The position numbers and the translations under genes were made by a program. This document shows, piece by piece, positions 24,558 to 32,885 of a stretch of 64,000 nucleotides of DNA. Under the pieces are notes generated by a model. That model did no database searches. It was not told where the DNA came from and worked only from the letters and a program-made list of their open reading frames with translations. The first letter of the stretch is position 1; each line of letters opens with the position of its first letter. This stretch comes from Streptomyces chrestomyceticus JCM 4735 (GTDB taxonomy: Bacteria; Actinomycetota; Actinomycetes; Streptomycetales; Streptomycetaceae). The stretch lies in contig NZ_BHZC01000001.1 in NCBI RefSeq assembly GCF_003865135.1, positions 3,968,001 to 4,032,000 of the forward strand, in the 5' to 3' direction.

Positions 24558-25044
24558 CGAAACAACCTTCCCTTCACATGAAGCAACTCGAAAGCAAGCT
24601 TCGCACACGTTCCGCACTTCGCACCGTTCGCCACACTCATCTACACATCTGGAATCGGTGCGGCTAAATCTGTGACATGGAGCAACGGTTTCCATTTTTC
24701 GACGGACCGGACGGAACGTCTCCACTTTCCAGTGGAGCTCGTGACAGGCGAAGCTTCACTCTAGGAAATGCCAGGCGATCTCAACATTCGGCAACGCCCT
24801 CACGCTCCACCGGCAAGGGCGTACTGGCCGGGCAGCGACTCCAGAACAGACAAGCGCGCGGCAACGCTGCCTACGCTGCGAGCACCGTCCGGACGTCTTT
24901 CCAACAGCTCACAGTTCCGCACTAAGCTGCGTGGATCGCGCCGGAGCTGAACAAGCGGCGTTGAGCGACGGCTCTAGGGGAGCGGAGTTGGGTTCCGTAG
25001 ACTCAATTCTCGGCGCGGGGCCGTCATGGGAGTAGCACTCTTTG
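24558..25044. other. Gap of about 490 bp without a supported gene
   Basis: Contains the leader of the I36-like gene and the region upstream of the scaffold-like gene; only short frames without ribosome sites. I see no repeat or RNA gene. Confidence 0.5.
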
Positions 25045-25713
25045 ATGACCCGCAGCCTGCCCGCTTCATGCACCGTGCTCGGCTACCGCAAGGACGGCCG
25101 GCCCATCTACCCGATCCTGGGTGCCTCCTCCGACGACGCGTCCAACGACGAAGCCGCCGTCAGCATCAGCCAGAAGCAGCTCAACACCCTCCTGGCACGC
25201 GAAAAGGATCAAGGCGGGCGGGCCGCCGTACGGGCCCTGGCCGACAAGCTCGGCTTCGCCAACGCCACCGAACTCGCGGACTACGTGACTGGTCAGCGGC
25301 AGGCCGAACAGGAGCAGCTGACCGAAACACAGCGCCGCGAGCAGGAGCTTGCTGCGCGGGAGAAGGCGGCGATCGCACGCGAGGCCGCGGCCCTGGCCCG
25401 CGAGCGCGACGCGGCCCGCCGGGCGGCCCTGGCCGGTGTCGGTGCAGTGGGCCAGGACCTGGAGGACGCCGCCGTGCTGCTGCGCGTGGACGACGACGCG
25501 GACGACGCCACCGTCCGCCAGGCCGTGCAGGACCTCAAGACGCGCCGGCCTGAGTTGTTCACCGTGCCGCCCACCGGCACCGCGCTGCCGCCGACCGCCC
25601 CGGGCGGTGCCCCGGCCTCGGTACCGCCGCCGCGTCCCGGCGCCGCGGCCAGCAAGCCCGGAGCCGCCGGGGCCGAGATGGCGCGGCGCCGCGGCCTGCT
25701 GCCTCCGGCCTGA
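25045..25713 (+). CDS. Phage scaffold-like protein
   Basis: A 222-residue protein placed just before the decoration and capsid genes, the usual site of the scaffold. The middle is a long charged helix (about 85-140) of Gln/Glu/Arg/Ala typical of scaffolding coiled coils (QAEQEQLTETQRREQELAAREK), and the C-terminus is Pro/Ala-rich and disordered. It should guide capsid assembly and leave the mature head. ATG 25045 is preferred over the TTG before it; the ribosome site is weak (GGGAG about 15 nt upstream). Confidence 0.72.
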   Translation: MTRSLPASCTVLGYRKDGRPIYPILGASSDDASNDEAAVSISQKQLNTLLAREKDQGGRAAVRALADKLGFANATELADYVTGQRQAEQEQLTETQRREQELAAREKAAIAREAAALARERDAARRAALAGVGAVGQDLEDAAVLLRVDDDADDATVRQAVQDLKTRRPELFTVPPTGTALPPTAPGGAPASVPPPRPGAAASKPGAAGAEMARRRGLLPPA

Positions 25714-25815
25714 CTCCTTGTACTGCGGGGACCACGCCCCGCCCCTTCCTCTCGTGGACGACGCCACCGGCCGGTGAGTGTGTGACCGCTTCCAGCATCA
25801 CCAGGAGCAGCGGCG

Positions 25816-26244
25816 TTGATTCAGCCGTACACCACCTTCGTGACGGTGACCGGTGACCGGGACTGGCTCGCTTCCCGGCACGGCACCGACGCCACCGAGA
25901 CCATCACCCTCGACCTGTCCCACCTGACCCGCGGCACCCACTACGCAGAGCCCACGGCCAGCCAGCCGCACGGCTTCGTACGCTCCGGCGTCCCGGTGGG
26001 CCAGATCACCGCCTCCGGCCTGTACGGCGCCTACGACCCCACGGCCGACGACGGCCGCGCAGTGCTCGCCGGCCTGGTCTACGCCGAGGCGCCGTTCACC
26101 CCCGGTACCAGCAAGGTCCCGGCCGCCCTGTTCTGGCACGGCACCGTCCACACCGACAAGATCCCCGGCGGCCTCGACCCCGCCAAGATCGCCCCGTCGC
26201 CGCACGGCGCGCAGATCCGCTTCCTCGGGGCGGTGGACGCATGA
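25816..26244 (+). CDS. Phage head decoration protein
   Basis: A 142-residue protein between scaffold and capsid genes, overlapping the capsid gene by 4 bp. The G-x-V-x(2)G-QI-ASGLYGAYDP core followed by a DGRAVLAGLVYAE stretch is the pattern of lambda gpD-like or similar decoration proteins that cement the capsid. Start is a TTG at 25816 with AGGAG at suitable distance. Confidence 0.75.
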   Translation: MIQPYTTFVTVTGDRDWLASRHGTDATETITLDLSHLTRGTHYAEPTASQPHGFVRSGVPVGQITASGLYGAYDPTADDGRAVLAGLVYAEAPFTPGTSKVPAALFWHGTVHTDKIPGGLDPAKIAPSPHGAQIRFLGAVDA

Positions 26245-27290
26245 GCATCGCCGACCTGCTCAAGAACGTCAGCGTCGCCGACCTGACCGTCTACGCCCGC
26301 GCCATCCCCACTCCCGACGACTTCCTGCTCACCAGCAGCGTCTTCCCCGAGACGCAGGTGCACGACGTGAAGTGGCGGGTGCGGCAGTCCAAGCGGCGCG
26401 TCAACGCCGCGATGTACCGCGCGTACGACGCGAGCGTGCCGTTCGCCAAGCGCCAGGCCCAGACCACGCAGACCGAAGGCACCCTACCGGCCCTGGGACA
26501 GAAGCTCCTGGTCGGCGAGATGGAACAGCTCCTGCTGGACGCCTCCCGCGGCGCGGACGAAGACCGGCTCGTGGACCTGCTCTACGACGACGTCGAGCGG
26601 CACGTCGAAGCGATCCGCTCGCGCCTGGAGCTGGCCGCCGCCGACGTCCTGCTCGATGGCCGCTTCACCCTGACCGGCGAGAACGGGCTGACGGTGGAGG
26701 CCGACTACGGGGTGCCGCAGGCCAACATGCCCACCGCCCCCAAGCCGTGGTCCTCGCCGGACGCCGACCCGATTGCGGACGAGCTGCGGTGGATCGACTA
26801 CCTCGACTCGATCGGCGCTCCGGCCCCCGAGATGGTGCTCACCTCCCGCAAGGCGTACGCGCACCTCGCCTCCAACGGCGCCTACCGGGCCGCCTACTAC
26901 GGCACCCCGGCCGGCGGCCAGACTCCGACCGCGACGCTGAACCCGCAGCAGGTCAACTCGGTGCGCGGCACCTACGGCCTGCCGCCGGTGACCTTTTACA
27001 AGGCCCAGGTGTGGCAGAACGACGTCTCGAAGCGGGTTCTGCCGGAAGACCGGTGGATCATGCTCCCGCCGGAGCGCGCGAAGTGGGGCCAGACCCAGTA
27101 CGGCACCACCACCGAAGCCCTGGCCCTCTCGCGCGGCACCAACCCGCAGGTCGAGCGGGAGGACGCGCCGGGCATCGTCATCACCCGCGACGTGCAGGAT
27201 GACCCGGTGCAGATCTGGACCAAGGGCGCCGCCATGGCCATGCCGGTCCTGTACTCGCCGGACTGCCACATCACCGCGACCGTCCTGTGA
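26241..27290 (+). CDS. Phage major capsid protein (family E type)
   Basis: A 349-residue HK97-fold capsid protein resembling the phage capsid E family: an early PTPDDFLLTSSVFPETQVHDVKWRV region, then EGTLPALGQKLLVGEMEQLLL, and a long C-terminal A-domain ending in VYSPDCHITATVL-like strands (ITRDVQDDPVQIWTKGAAMAMPVL). No N-terminal protease or cleavable delta domain is visible and no protease gene is nearby, as is usual for this class. Overlaps both neighbours by 4 bp. Confidence 0.85.
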   Translation: MSIADLLKNVSVADLTVYARAIPTPDDFLLTSSVFPETQVHDVKWRVRQSKRRVNAAMYRAYDASVPFAKRQAQTTQTEGTLPALGQKLLVGEMEQLLLDASRGADEDRLVDLLYDDVERHVEAIRSRLELAAADVLLDGRFTLTGENGLTVEADYGVPQANMPTAPKPWSSPDADPIADELRWIDYLDSIGAPAPEMVLTSRKAYAHLASNGAYRAAYYGTPAGGQTPTATLNPQQVNSVRGTYGLPPVTFYKAQVWQNDVSKRVLPEDRWIMLPPERAKWGQTQYGTTTEALALSRGTNPQVEREDAPGIVITRDVQDDPVQIWTKGAAMAMPVLYSPDCHITATVL

Positions 27291-27487
27291 GCACCCCCGC
27301 CCCGCAGGTGCTGGCCGCCACGGTCCACGTCCTCGACCCCGCCAGCCGCGAACCGCTGGTGCTGACCGTCGGCACCGAGGTCGCCGACCCGGCCGTCACC
27401 GAGCAGATCACCAACCCGGCCTGCTGGGCCAGCCCGCCGACAGCACCGGACACACCGGTCCGTAAGACCAAGGCCACCCAGGACTGA
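27287..27487 (+). CDS. Small phage protein, 66 aa
   Basis: GTG start inside the capsid stop (4-bp overlap). It has a short beta-type N-terminus (VLAATVHVLDPASREPLVLTVG) and a basic tail (RKTKATQD). Small genes here in actinophages often encode head-associated proteins. No named family. Confidence 0.6.
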   Translation: MSTPAPQVLAATVHVLDPASREPLVLTVGTEVADPAVTEQITNPACWASPPTAPDTPVRKTKATQD

Positions 27488-27552
27488 CCACCTCGGCGGG
27501 GAGCTGCCGCCGCCGCTCCCCGCCCCTACTTCTCTCTTCAGGAACGCCTCTC

Positions 27553-27873
27553 GTGCCCGCTGCTGTCCTGCGCTGGCTCCTTGCCCAGCTCGGCCCCGAC
27601 ACTGACACCACCGATCTCACCGCCCGCTACGAGCGCCTGCACTCCGCGCGCGCTGTCGTCCTCGAAGTGCTGCACGAACGCCGCGCCGCGCTGCTGGCCG
27701 AGCCGCTGAAGGTCACCGTCAACGGCGTCGCCACCATCGACACCTCCGCCAACGTCACCGCCTTCGAACGCACCATCACCCAGCTCGCCGACGAACCCGC
27801 CCCCGACGACCCCACGGCCGTCGACCGGAGCCTGCTGAGCACCATCGAGCTGTGCCCGCGCCGCCGCCGGTGA
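27553..27873 (+). CDS. Unknown phage-operon protein, 106 aa
   Basis: Starts at GTG 27553 and overlaps the transporter gene by 4 bp, so it links head genes to the modification cassette. The first half is helical and the centre has a short beta stretch (LKVTVNGVATIDTS). It resembles small hypothetical proteins after actinophage capsid genes but no function can be named; a head-tail connector is less likely for its size and helical content. Confidence 0.55.
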   Translation: MPAAVLRWLLAQLGPDTDTTDLTARYERLHSARAVVLEVLHERRAALLAEPLKVTVNGVATIDTSANVTAFERTITQLADEPAPDDPTAVDRSLLSTIELCPRRRR

Positions 27874-28451
27874 CCGCTCGCACGCCCATCCGCCGTGCCG
27901 CCCGCTACAGCGGGTGGCTGTGCGGGTACGCCGCTGCCCTGCTCGCAGCGAACATTTTGACCGCGTCGTTCGGCATGGTCCCGGTCGGCTTCGGGCAGCG
28001 CGCCACCGCGGGGACGCTGCTGGCCGGTGTCGCCTTGATGATCCGTAACGTCCTCCAGGACCAGCTTGGCCGCACCGGTGTCGTGGCGGCTGTTCTCGCC
28101 GGATCGCTGCTGTCTGCTCTCATCGCTGCGCCGGGCCTGGCTCTGGCCAGCGCGGCAGCGGTCGCAGTCGCCGAACTGGCCGACATGGCCCTCTACACGC
28201 CGCTGCGGCGCCACGGCTGGGCGCGGGCTGTCCTGCCCGCGACGACGCTCGGGGCGCTGCTGGACAGCGTCGTCTTCCTGTCCCTCGCCGGGCTGCCGGT
28301 GTGGGCGGCGGTGCCGGGGCAGGTGATCGGCAAAGGCTGGGCGATCGCCGTCCCCGTCCTCCTCGCCCTGCTCGGACGTACCCCCGCCTGCGCCTCTGGG
28401 CGGTCAGGTCACGGCGCGCAGTGCACAACTGGGTCACCGGGTGACCCCTGA
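27870..28451 (+). CDS. VUT/YhhQ-family queuosine-precursor transporter
   Basis: A 193-residue membrane protein with about six hydrophobic segments. The family's conserved features are visible: AANILTA in helix 1, VGFGQRATAGTLLAGVALMIRN, QDQLGR, SELAD-like VAELADMALYTPLRR, and the final PGQVIGKGW. YhhQ-type proteins import 7-deazaguanine precursors such as preQ0 and preQ1. GTG 27870 overlaps the previous stop and the gene's end overlaps the next gene by 11 bp. Its place with a DpdA-like gene suggests supply of the modified base for DNA rather than for tRNA. Confidence 0.85.
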   Translation: MTARTPIRRAARYSGWLCGYAAALLAANILTASFGMVPVGFGQRATAGTLLAGVALMIRNVLQDQLGRTGVVAAVLAGSLLSALIAAPGLALASAAAVAVAELADMALYTPLRRHGWARAVLPATTLGALLDSVVFLSLAGLPVWAAVPGQVIGKGWAIAVPVLLALLGRTPACASGRSGHGAQCTTGSPGDP

Positions 28452-28920
28452 CGTGCAGCAGCCGCAGTTGCATCTGGTCCCTGTCCGCTTCCGGGACGCA
28501 GCCGCGTTCGTGCAGATGTGGCACCGCCACCACCGTCCGCCTCAAGGCCACGTGTTCTCCATCGGCGCCGCCGACGATTCTGGTGTTCTGCGCGCCGTGG
28601 CGATTGTGGGCAGGCCGGTCGCCCGCTACTTGGACAACGGCTCCACCCTCGAAGTCACCCGACTGGCCAGCGACGGCACCCGCAACGCCAACTCGCTCCT
28701 CTACGCGGCCGCGTGGCGGGCCGCATCCGCGCTCGGTTACAGCCGCCTGATCACCTACACCCAACAGGGTGAGTCCGGCGCGAGCCTGCGCGGCGCCGGC
28801 TGGCGCGTCATCGCCCGCCGCCCCGCCCGCCCCGGCTGGCATTGCCCCTCGCGGCCACGCACCGACCACGGCACCGGCGGCATCCCCCGCATGTTGTGGG
28901 AGGCGCCGTGCTCTACCTGA
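28441..28920 (+). CDS. XF1762-family (GNAT-like) protein
   Basis: A 159-residue protein. WHRHHRPPQGHVFSIGAADD near the N-terminus and RNANSLLYAAAWRAASALGYSRLITYTQ are typical of XF1762 proteins, a phage-associated family with acetyltransferase-like layout. The catalytic role is not established. It starts with GTG inside the transporter gene and overlaps the DpdA-like gene by 13 bp. Such tight coupling suggests it acts with them, perhaps in modifying the base or in supporting insertion; this is inference. Confidence 0.78.
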   Translation: MTPDVQQPQLHLVPVRFRDAAAFVQMWHRHHRPPQGHVFSIGAADDSGVLRAVAIVGRPVARYLDNGSTLEVTRLASDGTRNANSLLYAAAWRAASALGYSRLITYTQQGESGASLRGAGWRVIARRPARPGWHCPSRPRTDHGTGGIPRMLWEAPCST

Positions 28921-29489
28921 GCACTCCATCCAGCCCGGCGATACGCCAGGCCATGCGGGACGGCCGACTGGGGTGGATGAACACTCCGCGCCAGGGCAAC
29001 CGGCTTCCAACCGACGTGACCTGGGCGGCGGACAACGGGCGCTTCGGCAAGGGCTGGCCCGGTCTCGACCGATGGCTGCGCTGGCTCGATGCCCATGCCG
29101 ACCGCGCCTCCACCTGCCTGTTCGCGGTCGCTCCCGATGTGCCCATGGATGCCCGCGCCACCCTGCGGGAGTCAGCTCCTTGGCTTCCACACATCAGGGC
29201 ACTCGGCTACCGCGCCGCGTTCGCCGCCCAAGACGGTGCCGAGTCGATGGCCCTGCCGTGGGACGACTTCGACGTCCTTTTCCTCGCCGGCACCACCGAC
29301 TGGAAACTCGGCCAAGACGCTCGGGACCTCACCGCTCAGGCTCTCGAACTGGGCAAGGGCGTCCACATGGGCCGCGTGAACTCCGCCCGCCGCTACCGCT
29401 ACGCCCGTTCCCTGGGCTGCGGCTCAGCCGACGGCACGTTCCTGGCTTACGCACCCGACACCAACCTTCGGCGTCTTTCGGCCTGGTGA
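28908..29489 (+). CDS. DpdA-like DNA transglycosylase (TGT fold)
   Basis: A 193-residue protein resembling the DpdA branch of tRNA-guanine transglycosylases found in actinophages. Visible landmarks along the presumed TIM barrel are FAVAPDVPMDARATL (candidate catalytic Asp), RAAFAAQDG, PWDDFDVLFLAGTTDWKLG, GKGVHMGRVNS, and a last GCGSADGTFLAYAPD. There is no zinc-site cysteine cluster as in tRNA enzymes. DpdA exchanges guanine in DNA for a 7-deazaguanine. GTG 28908 has GGGAGG. It ends before a perfect 16-bp hairpin. The family call is by motif memory, not by search. Confidence 0.7.
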   Translation: MLYLSTPSSPAIRQAMRDGRLGWMNTPRQGNRLPTDVTWAADNGRFGKGWPGLDRWLRWLDAHADRASTCLFAVAPDVPMDARATLRESAPWLPHIRALGYRAAFAAQDGAESMALPWDDFDVLFLAGTTDWKLGQDARDLTAQALELGKGVHMGRVNSARRYRYARSLGCGSADGTFLAYAPDTNLRRLSAW

Positions 29490-29554
29490 CGGACATTGCC
29501 CGGCCGTACGAGTCAGCGAGCATGCCTCGTCATCACACCGCGGTCCGCCAGGCC

Positions 29555-29598
29555 ACGTGTGAAGGGCGGGTCCGTGTGCGGGCCCGCCCTTCACACGT
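29555..29598. terminator. Perfect 16-bp hairpin terminator
   Basis: ACGTGTGAAGGGCGGG (29555-29570) and its complement (29583-29598), 12-nt loop, between the convergent DpdA-like and lipoprotein genes. It marks the end of the phage-derived operon. Confidence 0.85.
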
Positions 29599-29612
29599 CG
29601 ACGATCCGCCGG

Positions 29613-30511
29613 TCAGATGCTGCTGCTGTGGCTCCGTTCAGCCGCTTCCTTCAGGATCTTGAGCAGATCCGTGGTCTCACTGGCCGGAGGTGCCTTGATG
29701 GCCGTCGTGGTCCCGTAGTCGGAGTAGGACGCGGAGGTGCTGACGGTGCCCAGCGGCGTCTTGACGTCCACGGTCATCCGCACCGGCAGGTCGTCGCTGT
29801 TGACCCACACGTCATAGTCGTAGCCCTTGATGCCGCTCTTCTTGACGTTGGCGAGCAGCTTCTCACGGTCTTCGGGCTTCAGCGCATTGACCGTCTTGGC
29901 GCCCTTGAGGCCCTCCTCGACCGTCAGGGAGCCCTTGTAGTGCTCGGCGCGTACGCCGTCGACCTGGCCGGAACCGAGGTGCTTGACGTTCGGCGAGCCG
30001 AGGAACATCGCGAGCTGCTGGGCCGGGTCCTGCTCCGCGTCGTCGAGGCCGGCGGTCACGGCCTTGGTCATCTCTTCGTCGCCGGCTTCCTTGGCGGCGG
30101 CCTTCAGATCGAGCTTGCCCCACTTCTTGCCCTCGAAGTCGCCCATGTCCATGTAGGCGACGCCGTCGACCCAGATCATGCGCTTCGGCTCGTCGTCCCC
30201 CGACTTCGCCTTGGCCCCGCCGTCGCTCATGGTCATGTCCAGCGCCGTGGGATTCCAGGCCATGGTGCCGGTCATCTTCGTCTCGCCACTGTCCGGCATC
30301 CCGTCGGGCACCGACATGGTCATCGTGACCTTCGCCGACTTCACGCTGGTGGTCTTCTTGTAAGCCGCGGTGAGCGCCTGCGCCGGAGTGCGACGGGCAG
30401 TGGAGCTCCCCCATCGGCCTTGGTCTCATCGTTGTGGCAGCTCGTTATGCCCGCCAGTACGGCTGCGGTCGCCAGCGGGACGCCGATGCGTCGCGCGATG
30501 CCCTTGCCCAT
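29613..30511 (-). pseudogene. Lipoprotein (LppX/LprG-like) with a frameshift in a C5 run
   Basis: The body (29613 to about 30400) is a soluble beta-sandwich-type protein (MIWVDGVAYMDMG, DYDVWVNSDDLPVRMTVDVKTPLG), as in actinobacterial lipoproteins of the LppX/LprG kind. The signal peptide with lipobox ITSC (MGKGIARRIGVPLATAAVLAGITSC) is in another frame, starting at ATG 30511. The two join if the C5 run at 30408-30412 (G5 on the coding strand) had one more base. Either a true mutation, a phase-variable tract, or a sequence error. Intact, it would be a surface lipid-linked protein. Confidence 0.72.
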
Positions 30512-30840
30512 TCCCTCACCCTGTTTGTCCACCTATGTCACGCACTTTCCGTGCACAGTGCACCGTAGTGCATGGGACTGACAACTACTTTTCGCTGCGA
30601 TCGAACGGGCGGTTGTCGCAGCGACGCCGCTGTGCGGTACCGCGCCAGGGCGCTGTCAGCCCGAGCACCCGGCCCCCTGCGGCGCCATGCCCGCAGTGGA
30701 AGCAGAGATCGTCCGCAGACGCTGGGCACCGGGGCGTTCCAGCGCGCTACGGTGAGTCTGGCCTGGCGCAGGCCGTACCGGCGGCACGCTACTGACGCTT
30801 CCCGCCGGCCGGTTCAGCCCCTTCTGACGCAGGAGGCAGG

Positions 30841-31086
30841 ATGGCACTACGGTTCATCGCCAAGGACCCCAACACCGGCTCCGACCAGAGCCCGACCGTG
30901 TGGATCGACGAGGAAAACGGTGACTTGGTGCTTCAGGGGTGGAAAGCCGACCGGGAGACCACCGACGAGTGCAGGGAAGTCGGCTCGATCCCCGCGCACG
31001 AGGCTGTGATGCGGATTCCGGCGCGGATGACGGCGATTGTCAGGGAGGCGTGCGATGCCGCAGACCAACGTGCCGAGCTTCGCTGA
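30841..31086 (+). CDS. Hypothetical 81-aa protein of the DUF6879/XRE set
   Basis: A small acidic protein (FIAKDPNTGSDQSPTVWIDEENGDLVLQGW) with GCAGGAGGCAGG before its ATG. It overlaps the DUF6879 gene by 32 bp. In Streptomyces this small gene commonly accompanies DUF6879 and a DUF5753 regulator, so it forms the first member of that unit. Function unknown. Confidence 0.68.
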   Translation: MALRFIAKDPNTGSDQSPTVWIDEENGDLVLQGWKADRETTDECREVGSIPAHEAVMRIPARMTAIVREACDAADQRAELR

Positions 31087-31579
31087 GATGCTGGAGGCCG
31101 CCCAGCACTCGGCGGTGCACCTGGAGATGCGCGACGCGTACGGCATCGAATCCGAAGACGGCACCTTCCGGGCCTGGCGGGAGGGTACCTGGACTGTTGC
31201 CTCCGACCGTGAGGCGCGGCGTGCCTGGTTCGATCTGGTGCGCGCCGCTGTGAGCCGAGGTGTGGTGATGCGGCGGGCGCGGATTGTGTCCGAGCCGGCC
31301 ACTGCCTACATCCGGTTCGAGTACGAGGGCACCGGGCTGAACGTCGAGGCTGGTGAGCAGGTGCGGTGGCTTCCGCGTCGCCGAGCCTCGGACCTCGCCC
31401 TGCCGGGCAACGACTTCTGGCTGTTCGACGGCACGGTGGTGCGCTTCAACCACTTCACCGGCGACGGCGGTTCGGCCGGGCCGGAGGTGTCCGACGAACC
31501 ACACGTCGCGAAGCTGTGCCAGGACGCCTTCGAGGCCGTCTGGCGCCGGGCCGTCCCGCACGACGAGTACACCGTCTGA
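31055..31579 (+). CDS. DUF6879 family protein
   Basis: A 174-residue protein with the family traits: FAEMLEAAQHSAVHLEMRDAYG near the start, a DLVRAAVSRGVVMRRARIVSEP stretch, and the late WLPRRRASDLALPGNDFWLFDG and VRFNHF motifs. ATG 31055 (MPQTNVPS) is preferred; a longer frame to 31037 lacks support. Proteins of this family sit beside XRE/DUF5753 regulators throughout Streptomyces; their biochemical role is not known. The regulator follows 25 bp downstream. Confidence 0.85.
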   Translation: MPQTNVPSFAEMLEAAQHSAVHLEMRDAYGIESEDGTFRAWREGTWTVASDREARRAWFDLVRAAVSRGVVMRRARIVSEPATAYIRFEYEGTGLNVEAGEQVRWLPRRRASDLALPGNDFWLFDGTVVRFNHFTGDGGSAGPEVSDEPHVAKLCQDAFEAVWRRAVPHDEYTV

Positions 31580-31603
31580 ACCACTGATTTCCCTACTGGA
31601 TTC

Positions 31604-32455
31604 GTGCCCAGCTCACCGTCCTCCAGTGCCCAGCAGGCCCGCGAGGCCCTGGCCGCCCGGCTGCACGACCTGCGCCGGGCGTCCGGGCTGACCAGCCAGG
31701 AACTGGCCGAACGGTGCGGCTGGTACAAGTCGAAGACCTCTCGCATCGAAAACGCCCGTACCCTGCCCTCCGATGCCGATATCCGGGCCTGGTGCCGCGC
31801 CTGCGAGGCCACCGACGAGACGGAAGACCTGCTGGCCGCCGCCCGGCACGCCGAGACGCTGTACGTGCAGTGGCGCCGCCTGCACCGCTCCGGGCTACGG
31901 CAGGTTCACGAAGCCTCCCGGCCACTGTACGAACGCACCCGCCTGTTCCGGGTGTACTGCTCCACCGTGATGCCCGGCCTCGTCCAGACCCCCGGCTATG
32001 CGACCGACCTGCTCTCCGCCATCACCGCGTTCCAGGGCACTCCCGACGACGTCCCCGCGGCGGTCGCCGCGCGCACAGCCCGCTCCCGCATCCTGCACGG
32101 CAGCGGCCGGCGGTTCATGCTGCTGATCGAGGAGGCCGTACTGCACAGCGGTGTCGGCACCCCCGCGGCGATGGCCGAGCAGCTCGGGTACCTGCTGGAG
32201 GTGATGGCGCTGCCCACGGTCTGCCTCGGCATCCTGCCGTTCGGCGATCGGGCCCGGAAGATCTGGCCACTGGAGACGTTCATGATTTTCGATGAGGCCC
32301 GGGTGCATGTGGAACTGCTGACGGCCAGAGTCACCGTCACCGCCCCTTCCGAAGTCTCCGCCTACGCACGCGCCTTCGCCGACTTGGCACAACTGGCCCT
32401 CTACGGCGCCAGCGCCAGCGCACGGATCACAACGGCCCTGGCCGCTCTCGGGTGA
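31604..32455 (+). CDS. XRE regulator with DUF5753 domain
   Basis: A 283-residue regulator with a GTG start. N-terminal HTH is LRRASGLTSQELAERCGWYKSKTSRIENARTLP. The DUF5753 domain follows from about 95: RVYCSTVMPGLVQTPGYA, a RRFMLLIEEAVLH strand, and PTVCLGILPFG. Such proteins pair with a small DUF397 or DUF6879 protein, here the gene just upstream, in a partner-controlled switch. The target is unknown. No sign of damage. Confidence 0.88.
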   Translation: MPSSPSSSAQQAREALAARLHDLRRASGLTSQELAERCGWYKSKTSRIENARTLPSDADIRAWCRACEATDETEDLLAAARHAETLYVQWRRLHRSGLRQVHEASRPLYERTRLFRVYCSTVMPGLVQTPGYATDLLSAITAFQGTPDDVPAAVAARTARSRILHGSGRRFMLLIEEAVLHSGVGTPAAMAEQLGYLLEVMALPTVCLGILPFGDRARKIWPLETFMIFDEARVHVELLTARVTVTAPSEVSAYARAFADLAQLALYGASASARITTALAALG

Positions 32456-32516
32456 AGACGTGGAACTTTGTGGAACTTGCTGGAGGCCCGTACCCGCCGA
32501 GCCGTAGCGTCAGGGC

Positions 32517-32885
32517 ATGAACGAGGTCGCCGCGTCGTCCGTCCCCGAGGTCACCGCCGAGAAGGCCGACGCATTGCCGATCGACGTCGCGACCATCGAT
32601 GCGACCTGCGCCCGCGCTTTCGGCCTGCAGCGGGCGACGGCCCCGGGCCTGCCGGACCTGACACGGGCGCTGCGCGGTCACCTTGAACTGCTCATCCCCC
32701 CGGACCTGGCCGGGCAGGCGCCCCTGACTCAGGCCGCCGCACGGGACGCCACCAAGCTCTTGAAACTGCCCGACAACGCCGGGACGGCGCGCACTCGCGC
32801 CCGCGCGTTGGCGCAGGTGTGCCTCATCCTCCTCGAACCGCACCGCCCCCCGGCCGCACCCTCGGACGAGGAAACGCACGGGTGA
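32517..32885 (+). CDS. DUF6415-like protein
   Basis: A 122-residue helical protein: IDVATIDATCARAFGL, then LRGHLELLIPP and a final RALAQVCLILLEPHRPP. This resembles the DUF6415 natural-product-associated family of Streptomyces. Starts at ATG 32517 and overlaps the GNAT gene by 4 bp, so the two are co-translated. Role unknown. Confidence 0.7.
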   Translation: MNEVAASSVPEVTAEKADALPIDVATIDATCARAFGLQRATAPGLPDLTRALRGHLELLIPPDLAGQAPLTQAAARDATKLLKLPDNAGTARTRARALAQVCLILLEPHRPPAAPSDEETHG

